A stretch of 64,000 nt of DNA from Paramecium tetraurelia (taxonomy: Eukaryota; Ciliophora; Oligohymenophorea; Peniculida; Parameciidae): contig NW_001799033.1 in NCBI RefSeq assembly GCF_000165425.1, forward strand, positions 500,611 to 564,610. Direction: 5' to 3'. Of the stretch, positions 12,432 through 26,887 are shown piece by piece. Position 1 is the first letter of the stretch. Every line of letters starts with the position of its first letter. The notes below the pieces were generated by a model that was not told the origin of the DNA, did no database searches, and saw nothing but the letters and a program-made list of their open reading frames with translations. Made by a program: the position numbers and the translations under genes.

Positions 12432-13558
12432 TCAATTTTAGATGTTCTTAATCTTCTTCCCCTCTATCCATTCTCCTTTTTTTATTGATCCATCTAATAA
12501 GATATATTGCCCTCTACCATGCTGTTTTCCACTTACCCAGTCTCCTTCATATTTTCTGCCATCAGCCCAAGTATAAACTCCATAACCATGTTTCTTATCG
12601 TTGATGTACCCTCCTTTATAAGATCTCCCATCTTGCCAAGTGTAATGTCCTTATCCATGCATATTATTATTTAGCCACTCTCCTTCATATCTTCGTCCAT
12701 CACTCCATTAATATATTCCCTTTCCACTGATCTAATTGTTATCCCAATCTCCATCATAGTAACTGCCATCATTCCAAATATACTTCCCTTTGCCATGCTT
12801 CTTTCCTTGACAGTACTACCCTTCGTATTTAGAACCATCCGCCCCTATAATCATAATCTAATTATAAATTACAAGTTTCTACTCCAAATCCATGTTGCAA
12901 GTCATTTAGCCATTCCCCTTCATACTTCGCTCCATTAGCATGTGTGTATATGCCAAAACCGCAAGCCTTATCTTCAACCCAGGTTCCTTCGAAAACATCT
13001 CCATCCACATGAAAAAATTTTCCTTTGCCATGAGCCATATTATTTTTCCACTATCCAACAAATTTGGCCCCATCATTCCATAATTATGTACCTTGTCCAT
13101 CCCTAGAATTTCCAATCCATTCTCCTTCATATATTGCTCCACTCTTGTACTTAAAAGGAGGCCTTTGTTCTCTTGTTTTTGAATTGCTATGTTATTGAGC
13201 ATAATCTTTATCGCTGCTAAAATACTTATTTGCTGTTGGAGGAGCACTTGCCATCTCATTTGTTCCAATTGACTTTTTTTATATTTTTTTTCTAACAACA
13301 TAACCTCTCCAATAGGCTTGAATTAAAATGGCCGCTTTAACCTTCTTAGTTTTACCTCCATGATCGCCACTTATATTAGAAACTCTTTATTTGCTGGTCT
13401 ATGATAGCTGAAAAATATTTTACTTGGCTTTATTATTAGCTAGTTCTATAGGCCTAAATACTTAAAATCATTAATATACTTATTGCTCAACTGTTAGCTC
13501 TCTTCCGTCAGGTTTTTAACATGATTAACAGTTATTACATTATCCCATTTTAGATTTT
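12432..13558 (-). CDS. IQ-motif and MORN-repeat protein, probable N-acylation
   Basis: Starts MGQCNNCQSCQ: Gly2 fits N-myristoylation and the nearby Cys residues fit palmitoylation. Two introns (26 and 25 nt) lie near the 5' end. An IQ motif, IQAYWRGYVVRKK, predicts calmodulin binding. About ten MORN repeats follow (pattern YEGEWxNxxxHGxGxY) to the C-terminus. MORN proteins bind or scaffold membrane and cytoskeleton; in ciliates many sit at the cortex or basal bodies. A calcium-linked membrane scaffold is a reasonable inference. Stop TGA 12434-12432. Confidence 0.88.
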
Positions 13559-13599
13559 AAATTTTATATAATTTTTTTACAATTACTGAAGAAGGAGAA

Positions 13600-13833
13600 A
13601 TGCTTTAGGATCATTACAAGGGCAAGATTCAAAATCAGATGATCTAGAAATTAATTAAGTAATAAAGTTAAGAAGAAATGGATTAATTTTTATTCATTTG
13701 TTAAGTATATATATTCAAAAATTAATTACTTATTATAACAAAACTTGAAAATTTTAGAAATACTCTTCTTAGTTCATTTATCAACTCAAATTGTATACAA
13801 TATATTACTATATTTATTTTAATTGGACTTTGA
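13600..13833 (+). CDS. Possible very small gene
   Basis: 78-codon open frame beginning MLQDHYKGKIQNQMIQKLI, whose first 30 codons look coding (charged, helical); the second half is AT-rich and hydrophobic. Only 41 bp from the divergent MORN gene start. No family. It may be a real micro-gene, an exon, or chance. The rest of 13559-14096 shows nothing. Confidence 0.3.
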
Positions 13834-14096
13834 TTATAATGCAGTATTGAACTTTTCAATTAAAGACTTAGTACGAAAACTGCTTTAAATAAATAAATTA
13901 AATTAAATTTCAATTGGGATGTTCTATATTTATACTTTCTATCTAACATTTTAACTCCTTCATATCCTCCTATATCATATCAAAGTTGGGTTAATGTTAG
14001 TAATACTAAAAATTAATGGGACTATAGTCTAATATTTTTCTATGTTAATAAAATGGGGAATTATCTTATTCCTCCATCCCTCCGAATTGCTTAGAA

Positions 14097-14994
14097 TCAA
14101 ATGAATCTAGATATAAATGATAAAAGACGACCTTAAATCAAATTAATGGAAGGTTGTATACGATGAGATGGTGTTTAATTTATCAGCAATGAATCGTTTT
14201 TTGTATTGTCATGCTCCTCTTTTAGACTCTATATAGTTTCTAAGGGTTGGTATATAGGCTAAGAAACATTCAGTGTCGAATTTGGAACTATTTTTTGTGG
14301 TTGCTCTGGTTCCGATTCCATTGATCGATCATTGTCCTCATCATCTGATCTTTCATCTAACATATGTACTCTTTTTATATAAGAGTAAAATCGATTCTTC
14401 ACTTAGTTTTCCTAATGATAGGTCCTCACTGTACTGGTCTTCGATTTAACATCTTTGCGATCTCGCTCCACTTAGGACCGTATATTCGATATTGTTCTAA
14501 AATGATTTGATCTTCCTATAAAGTGAATTTTTCTCTATTTATTTCAGGATCCAAATTATTTAAGAACCTTTCTCTTATCTATTTACTTGAACGCCCTTCC
14601 ATAAGCCCTTCAATCAGCTTCCAATTGCGACCGTGCTCATTAACTAGCCTTAGAACTTCTTGGTCTTCAAAATCTGTCCACTATTTTCGAAGTTTAGTCA
14701 AAAAATAGATGCAAAAATACTTTATTTGGATTAATTCTCTTCCATCTTTATTAACACTAGCTAAGATTTCTTCCTGGAATGCCCTCAGCAATTAATTTCC
14801 AGTTTCCGTTATGCCTAATGTGCAATTCCATTAATAAAGAATCCTCATTTGGTTTCCAAAATTTGCCATATCTCTTCTCAGAAGAACTTGAATCAGAGTC
14901 CTTACTCTGCTTATGAATAGCTTTAGCAATCTGAGGTGATCTATAACAAGTTAAATTTTTAATGATACATGGATGATGTTTGTTTTCTACTCAT
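14097..14994 (-). CDS. Myb-like protein with three SANT/Myb repeats
   Basis: Starts MSRKQTSS at ATG 14994, with introns of 28, 40 and 23 nt. Three tandem Myb repeats are visible: first with KFWKPNEDSLLMEL and WKLIAEGIPGR; second with WTDFEDQEVLRLV and NWKLIEGLMEGRS; third with FTLQEDQIILEQY and KWSEIAKMLNRRP then VKNRFYSYIKR. Trp spacing fits the R1R2R3 animal/protist Myb class. The tail after repeat 3 is acidic and low complexity. Likely a sequence-specific nuclear DNA-binding protein. Confidence 0.87.
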
Positions 14995-17066
14995 AATTGT
15001 ATTTTTTAATTAATATAATTAAACAAATATAAACTATTATTAAGATATACTAAAAAATGTATTACTAAAACTCTCAATCTATAATAGATTGGCATCATAT
15101 AAAAACCAATACCAATTAAGAAATACTCAAATTATAACTAAAATACCATACATCAATACATTAATAAGCATAAAATGTATTGTATCATAATCTTATGCAT
15201 TTCTATAAGTTATTCATAAAGAATGAATACATATTAAAGAAAATTAAATGAATAAAATTAATTAGTAAAATTAATCACTTCTTTCTTTAATTCCTGAACT
15301 TTAATATTGAATTTCTTTACTGTCATGTAATAAATTGATAAGAAACACTTCTTATATGCTACGGTTTTAGATGCTTACAAAATCGAAATTTAATTAAATT
15401 TATCGTAAAAACCAATTATAAAACTATATATATATAATATAATTATAACAATCTGAAAAATAATTCGCTAATCGTGGGCCCCTTTATAGTTTTTATTTGA
15501 TTTTATAACGCATTAAGATTGTTAATACAAATATTTAATTATACAACAAAGCAAAGTTTCTTGCAGTATTGTAGTTTTAAATATTTATAATTTTCTTTTA
15601 ACAATTGAACTCTAAATAATTAATTGAAGAGGTTGAATGTTGAGTTGAAGTTAAGTAATCCTCAAACTTGACTTAATGTATTTAACTAAATGTTTATTCT
15701 TTGGTGTAAAAAAATAGTAAAGAATATTCTGAAAATACATTCTATATATTGTTTCTGTTGTGTTTGAGTATAGATCTAAGGTTTAGTATTAACAAAATAA
15801 TTTTGGTGTAAATTTATTTTTACAAATTAGACATTTTTTGATATTCAAAAATTAATAAATAATTGCTTTTTGAATTTTATGTTTAAGAATTTAAACCTAC
15901 TATTTATTAAATCTTATGGGTAGGCTAATGGTTCTTTTTGAATTTTGAATTAGTTTTATTATTTTCCCTCAAAAATCTCTGATTTTTAGAAAATAATATG
16001 ATCGAACACGATCTATGCCAATTTACAAGCTATTTCTTAATATTTAAGACATTATTCAGAGTAAATGATTTCAAAATGAGAATCAAGGATAAAATATTAA
16101 TTATTTGTTTTAACAAACTCAACTAATTTTTTCAGCAATTATTAAATATATAACATCCTGATTTTTGTATAAGTGGAAAATTTACACATAGGATTTAGGT
16201 ATTAAATCAAAGGCTATTTTTGGATTAATTCATCAAAAATTGCCTCGTAAAAAAATGGTTTGATAATTCTCAATTTTTTGAAAATCTTGTATAATTTCAA
16301 CTTTAAATAATTCATAGATGAACTTATATCTCTTTATTTCAGGAAGTACCTTAGTTTTTTAATTGTTGGCTAAAATCATTGCCTCATAATTCTCATTTTA
16401 TATCTTCCTTTTTTATTATTATACTATAATGTGAGTCGATTTGACAATGTAAATGGAGTATTTAGTTAATTACTCTTTTGGAAATTAGATTAAATACATG
16501 AGGATCATAATAAGTCTTAATTATATTAGATATTCAAATAACAACTTTAATTATATATTTTCTTTTATTTAAAAAAATGCAAACGAAGAAATTTCATATC
16601 AAAACTTATATAAAAATGTATTTCATTTTTGTTAAAAATACGATTTGAAAAATTGTTTCATATCATAATTTATAAATAACTGTATTATATCAAAATAAAA
16701 TTATTAGTCTACTATGAAACTTCAGAGTTGAAAGAAATGATTAAATTTAGTGTCAATATTTGATTATATACTGTAAAATTAATTTGAAATTCTAAAAATT
16801 AGAGATTTGAGCAAATTAACGTTTTATAGCGAATGATAAAAAAATATTGTGTGAGGAAGGCAGAAATATGGAATTTATAAAATAAAAGAAAGATTTCTTA
16901 ATAACTGCATTATATTTAAGAAATTTCATATTTACTTATAAATATATTATAATTATAGTATAAATGGATAAAATCCAGTGAGTATTGAATATAATTCTAA
17001 TTTATACACATTCATAATCAGTTTTTTGATCTATTATGAGTTATATTTTATTTAATATACTTAAAC
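14995..17066. other. Two-kilobase gene-poor AT-rich tract
   Basis: No frame stays open over a useful length on either strand and no RNA gene pattern is seen. It is the longest non-coding stretch of the window. A single GC-rich island (about 15470-15485) stands out. It may hold remnants of a mobile or eliminated element, but nothing proves it. Confidence 0.4.
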
Positions 17067-17675
17067 ATGCTTCATTAGACTTCAGAATCTCCTCATAAAT
17101 AGACCTCAAAACGATTTGCCTTGAAAAAAGAAATACCAATTTTAAAACAATTTCGAAAAATTTACAAACAATATAATTAAAAACCTCATCCTCACTTAAT
17201 CTAAAAAGAGACTACAAAATAATAAATAAAATTAGCAGAATTAGAAGTTGAGCGTCTTTCGAATTCTCTCACACTCAACTTTGATATCTTTTCAAATAGA
17301 AAAATCCAAAATGATTAAAATAAATCTAGCAATGATGATTCTGAATATTCACCATTTTCGTAAAACACTTTTAGCGAAGAAACAATATTAAAAGAACAAC
17401 ACTAAAAAGAATTAGATTTTAACATGCTTTATTAAATTTATTTAGAGAAGTAATTTACAGAAGGTAATAGCAATAATTTACATTAGATAAGAAATAAAGA
17501 TGTTTAGAATGGCTATCGAAAATTTGAGCCAAAAAATTATAGAACGTTTAGGCATTATCAAAATTACTATATCATTACCACGAAATTGATAATCTGTAGT
17601 AGGTTGATGAGTGGAGTATTAGTGATTTTTATAATGCTTATTCTAGTATATTAAATCTTATCTCTTTATTTTTGA
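17067..17675 (+). CDS. Hypothetical tail-anchored membrane protein
   Basis: 202 aa, single exon, ATG 17067 to TGA 17673-17675. The N-terminal 165 residues are charged and Ser/Gln-rich with one likely coiled segment. The last 25 residues, SGVLVIFIMLILVYQILSLY, form one hydrophobic span with no residues after it, the layout of a tail-anchored protein. No family recognised; a SNARE-like role cannot be shown. Confidence 0.6.
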
Positions 17676-18128
17676 ACTCATAAACTGATTCACAATTAAC
17701 GATGAAAATTAATTAAGCATTGCAAATTCCGTTCTAATCGAGCAATTTATAGTATTATAAAATGATATTTTGAAGTGAGAATATAATTATATTGTTATTT
17801 TCTGGTCTGGTATACTAGGATAAGAATGTGGATTGAAAAAAACCTTCCAAGTTGATTTAACCAATTGCAATTATCACAAATTAAAATAAATTGCATATAT
17901 ATTAAATTTAATCTAATAAATTATGTTATGACATAAAATTAATCAATGTGTAATGGTTTACTAAATTCAATCAATTAATAATAAATCATAAATTAATCAA
18001 TTTTCTTATTTTATTAAGTTGTATTAAATATCTTTACACAAAATTAGGTATCAAACACTTGAACTGAAGATGTAGACTTATAATATTTTAAAATAGTATA
18101 GAAATGAATGTTATTGCAAAATAAGTGA
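17676..18128. other. AT-rich intergenic region
   Basis: About 450 bp between convergent genes. Nothing recognisable apart from A/T tracts expected of 3' ends. Confidence 0.4.
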
Positions 18129-18512
18129 TCAAATTTTGAAATCGTCGTCATCTCTGCTCATTCTTCTTTGCAATGCAACATTCTAAGGTGTAGTTGGAAT
18201 GCCAAATTTATAAATTGGTGAGAATTCATCAATATCATCATCTTGCACATTTGCATGACTCATTCGTTAATCAAGAATGAATTATTGTAGTATTTGTTAT
18301 TGTTACTGGTGCTACTGAATAACTCTAAGTAGTAAATTTTGATCAATCTTTTTTTGAGTTGGTTATGGATTTGGATTTTTCTTTGTCTTTTCAATTTTTT
18401 TTTTTACTTCATTTGGAGCTATTTTCTCCTTGAGAACTTCTTTTTTTGCTTCCTTTTATTTTTACCTATAATTTTTATAAACAATAAAAGGCTCATTTTA
18501 ATTAGAAGCCAT
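18129..18512 (-). CDS. Small Lys/Gln-rich hypothetical protein
   Basis: 127 aa without introns: MASNQNEPFIVYKNYR, a Lys/Glu stretch, a Gln cluster, then an acidic segment and the end RRMSRDDDFKI. The RRMS sequence is a potential basophilic-kinase site. No family recognised. Divergent from the TTLL gene 110 bp away, so a shared promoter region is likely. Confidence 0.6.
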
Positions 18513-18622
18513 TCCTGAATTCTTTATTAATTATATTATTTTATTTTATATTTCTATAATACATATTTATAGCATTATTTTCATCATTTATTAATCATTA
18601 TATTAATAACTGTATATAAAAT

Positions 18623-20902
<2,280 letters not shown>

Positions 20903-21021
20903 TTTTACATTTCTAATTATATGACATTTCGATTTTTTAAATTCTGATTATAATATTTTTTACATTTCTAGTTATATCAGATTTTTTATTAGGAATTTAG
21001 ATTATAAAAAATAATTAAATA

Positions 21022-22856
<1,835 letters not shown>

Positions 22857-23068
22857 TTATTTACATTTTTTATGTTTTTTATTAAACCATTATATAATTA
22901 ATTATTTATTCTATTATAATTTTCTTGACCTAAATTATCTATAAGGGATTCACATTATTTCCACCATTTAGTATAATAAATTTCTGGTTCATAGAGATAA
23001 TAGTTTTGAAGTAAATTATAAGATGAAAAAATAATAATTATGGATATATTCGATATTTTTGAATAATA
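22857..23068. other. Short AT-rich convergent intergenic region
   Basis: Convergent 3' ends of the protease and the pseudokinase. Nothing else seen. Confidence 0.4.
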
Positions 23069-25090
23069 TCATTTTTCTGTAAAACTTTAATTGGAGATAT
23101 ATCTAATATCCTCTTCTTTTCCATGTTCATCATCCCGACAAATATATGCGTATATTTCATTTGGAGATATCATAGTATCACTTACCCTGTTTTTCAAAAG
23201 CTCCTTAAAAGTGATTTAAGCAATACTGAAATTAAAAATTCGATTGATCAAATGGCATAGAAGAATTTTTAACAATAAAGTATTATAATTTATTTAAGGC
23301 TACAAACCAAATTTCTATTCTGTTTATAAAAATTTGAGTGTCAGTTATAACAACTTTCTAAATCCATTTCTTAAGAATTCGTCAGAACAACATTTATATA
23401 GATATGAGTTTTCATCGATATAACTTTGAAAACAACTATTATCTTCTTATAGTTGTTTTCGTATTTCTTCATCAATATTTTCTTCATTTTTAAATTTTTG
23501 ACATTAATCATAAAATTATTTATTTAGATTAGGTGCCAAATCTTTAATTTTTTGTGCAATTGAGTTTTTTAAAATCATTACTTAACTCTCGCTTTAGAAA
23601 TCCTTCCATTTCTGTAAAGATTCATTAGTGCATCTCCAAGGACAGACATCTTCCTTTAGTTTATTTTATAATTCAACTAAAACTAGGTAGGCCATTTTTC
23701 TTAAGAAATAAGCTAAAAGATGCTCTAATTTATATTTTTTTTTTTTTCCCAATTCAACTACAAATTCATCAGCACATTTCTCTAAAAAAGTGGATCTAAA
23801 TAATTCCATTCTTATGTTAGACCAGATTTCGTAAAATTTAGATTGCTTTTAATAGAATTTATACTTACATTAAGATCTTATATTTGATATATAAAAGAAT
23901 TTTCGATGTATTCTGATTTAATTATTTCAGGTGGCCATTTATCTCTAGAAGTAGTTCCTGGAATTTGAATTGATTAACTTGCTAAATTGCTTTTGAGCTC
24001 TAAATATGGAATCCTAAAGTAATAAATCTTATAATTTTCTTACTGGATTGAATGTTCTGGTGTTGTAGAATTAGGTGGGGTTACTTGTCTAGTTCTTTAT
24101 GTTGCTATATGAGATTATTGTTTTTATAGGTCTTTCGTTTCTACATAGCTATTTGAGAGAGATCCTATTTATTAATTCACCCAGTCGCTTTGGAGATTTG
24201 TATAAAATGTAAGGTATTCCTATTATTTAGCAAGGTTCAAGCTTTTAATAAAGCTATTTTCATAAATTTATTTAAAAGAGAATCTATCCTAAGGTTTGTA
24301 GGTTAAAAGTCCTTGAATAAATTGGCAGAACTCTTCAGGATATCTATCAGTTTTTGCATTTATCCAACCCTAACCCTAACCCTGCATCTAAATTTTTAAA
24401 TATTCCGAGTATTCCTTGATATCATTCAAAACCATGATTTTGACTCTATTTTCCTCTACTATATGTGATATAGGTCTCAATTTAGCTAAATGAAATAGTA
24501 CTGCTCCCAATAGCCAAGAATCAACTTTGATATCGTAATTGGATTCAATTGGTTCTAAATTAAATTTAAAAATAGCTACAATTTTCTACAAATTTCTCAA
24601 TAATTTCAGGTGGGGCAATTAGATCTAAATTTGCTGTTAGAAATTTTGGACCAAATCCAAAATCCATGAATACAATTTAACCATCACATACCATAATATT
24701 TTTAGTGGAAAATACTCTACCTAAGATTTATTTTTAATGAAGCTAATATAATGTTTCAAGAATTTATGTTAAATAAAGTTTGATTGTATCTAGCTTAATA
24801 GATTATTTTTTTCCTCTAAAACTTTATATTTCTTTATCTAATGTTTGCCCTTCTAGAAATTTAAACAGATAATATTTTTTATTTTGATGCATAATTTACT
24901 CAACGAAATGTCTAACAGAATTGCAATTAATTAGTAAGCTTTCCTCATCTTTAAGCACTTAATCTTTAAATTCTGATGAGAAATCATAAGCATAAAAAGT
25001 TTCCTTTCTTTGATCTGATTCTTCTTCCATCTGGTACAAAGTCCCACTATTAGTTTCTGACAATTAAAATTTCAAGCTGAATCTACTCAT
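23069..25090 (-). CDS. Probable pseudokinase with long C-terminal region
   Basis: Kinase fold recognisable from FKFLEGQTLDKEI (hinge/helix D), QILETLYQLHQKQ (helix E), FMDFGFGPKF (DFG kept), LIAPPEIIE (APE-like) and DSWLLGAVLFHLA (helix F). The catalytic loop that should be HRDLKxxN reads LGRVFSTKN, so the catalytic Asp is lost, and no glycine loop or VAIK Lys is seen. This argues for a pseudokinase or scaffold. Introns of 25 and 23 nt lie at about 24571 and 23872. A helical C-terminal region of about 350 residues has no known domain. A TTAGGG-type repeat lies in the C-lobe. Confidence 0.78.
24366..24383. repeat. Internal telomere-like (CCCTAA)n tract inside a coding exon
   Basis: AACCCTAACCCTAACCCT on the + strand. 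On the coding strand it reads GGT TAG GGT TAG GGT, giving Gly-Gln-Gly-Gln-Gly with TAG as Gln. The frame remains open on both sides. The unit is the TTAGGG type, not the G4T2/G3T3 repeats known from Paramecium telomeres. Confidence 0.85.
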
Positions 25091-25306
25091 TACTTAGAAA
25101 GAATTAAAGTTATTTTAGATAATAAATATTATCCGAATTGCAGGATTTATTTTGCTTAAAAATTAAAAATGAAAGTATTATTGAAAATCATTGATTTTAG
25201 TTTATTCTATTTGGATGGAGGAAGGTCGTAACCAAAAAAATTGATCTCTAAAATAAAAATATATAAAATTAAATGAATAATATAATTAATATAATATATA
25301 TATAAT

Positions 25307-26365
25307 ATGCAAGCTAATCCAATATGCCCTTAGCCTGAAGCACAATATTTAGATAATTATGACAATTTCGAAGAGGTTAAAGCTACTTTTCAATGTCTTT
25401 AAAATATCCATTAACCACTTGAACCAGAGGCAACATTTTTTTTGATACGTGCTCCAACAAAAGATAATGTTCATCGAGCAATCAAATATGGGATTTGGAC
25501 GAGGTATATAATTATATGAAGGTAGTTCGAGTCGAAATAATAAAAAACTGAATGATGCTCCTCGTCCTGTGTATCTCTTATTCAATGTTACACAAACTTC
25601 TCATTTTATTGGATTAGCCAAAATAGTCTCTGAATTTAGGGATAAAAAGCATTTCAAGTATTGGGCTGAAGAAAATAAATGGTTTGGATCTTTTCAAATA
25701 GAATGGGTATTAATCAAAGACATAAAAGGTTTTTGTCAGAGACTTACCATATAAGGAACTCAGTACCATTACATAATCATGTGGAAAGTATATTCATGAA
25801 CTGATAGATTGTACTCAAATTGAAAATGCTGAATAAATTTACAATGCATTTTAACAACAACCCCAAAAAAGTTGTTTGCTAAGCAGCTTCAAGGAATTAG
25901 ATATTTCTGAAGTACTACATTTAATTGATTGTTTTAAGAAAAGAAAAAGAAATGATAGAGATACAAACCCTAACTTTGATATTTCATTTTAAGAATATAT
26001 CTCCGTTTTTGAATAAATGCCTTTCTCTTTCTCAGTTACTTCTTACTAAAGAAGAAAACAATAATAATATTAAAATTAGTACTTATAATAATGCCAGTAT
26101 TATTATTAAAGCCCTTGGTCTGGTGTAGGTATATCTATAATTGATAATCCTAGCATAACCTACATTTTGGAATTCTTAAGCATAAACTTATATGCCATAA
26201 TAATAATAACAGCAACAATAATAATAATAGCAATAATAGAAAGTATCAAATAATAATGCAGGATTTTATTAAACATAGAATTATAATAGGCCACAAACTA
26301 AACATTTATAAAAAAAATAGGTTCAAAATAAGCATACTAATTAAGAGAGTTCATAAAAATAATGA
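25307..26365 (+). CDS. YTH-domain protein, probable N6-methyladenosine reader
   Basis: The YTH domain binds m6A in RNA. Here it starts near residue 45: FFLIRAPTKDNVHRAIKYGIW, then NNKKLNDA, PVYLLFNVTQTSHFIGLAKI and FKYWAEENKWFGSFQIEW. The Trp of KYGIW and the two Trp of YWAEENKW fit the aromatic cage. Introns of 22 nt (25504), 22 nt (25706) and 25 nt (26129) restore the frame, including EWVFVRDLPYKEL. The C-terminal part is Tyr/Gln-rich with a run of about 14 Gln, a low-complexity layout common in YTHDF-type readers. 300-odd aa, stop at 26363-26365. Confidence 0.9.
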
Positions 26366-26887
26366 TATTTAATATATAATTTATATTATGTTAAATAAAT
26401 CATTAAGAGATTTAGTCTTAATCTAATGAACATTAAGAAAATCTAAATAATTAGAGCAAGCGAATATTCAGTATTCTCAAATTTGGAAAATCCTTTAAGT
26501 AGAGTTAACGAATGAATAAAAGTTATTATGATAATATATCTTTAGTTAAAAAATGAAATCAATTAGTTGAAATAAAAGAAGAAAGAAATTAAACAGATAG
26601 AATTCTTATACAACAGATACTCAAAAGATGGTTTTAAAATAAGAAAATCGAGAAGAATTAATTAATCAAATTAGACATATCGTAAGGTCTGTGTAATCAT
26701 TAAATTCACCTTAATAGTAATATATATATTAATTTTACAAATAAAAAAACTCTATTCTGTAAGAATTTTACACTTCTACTTAATTATAAACAAAGACTGT
26801 AAATTTTTATTAAAATTTATTAGTTATGTTACAAAGAAGAATTTAAAGAATAAATGAATGGTTTGGGTGATTAAATAATATTAATGG
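26366..26887. other. Intergenic region with possible small unresolved gene
   Basis: A TGA-poor + strand stretch (about 26390-26710) contains coding-like words such as NEINQLKQKKKEIKQIEFLY in one frame, but no single start-to-stop frame can be built without guessed introns. It could be a short gene or a degenerate one. Confidence 0.3.

Noticed and set aside
24366-24383. True chromosome end or telomere addition site
   Set aside because: Coding sequence continues unbroken on both sides and the unit is not the Paramecium telomere repeat.
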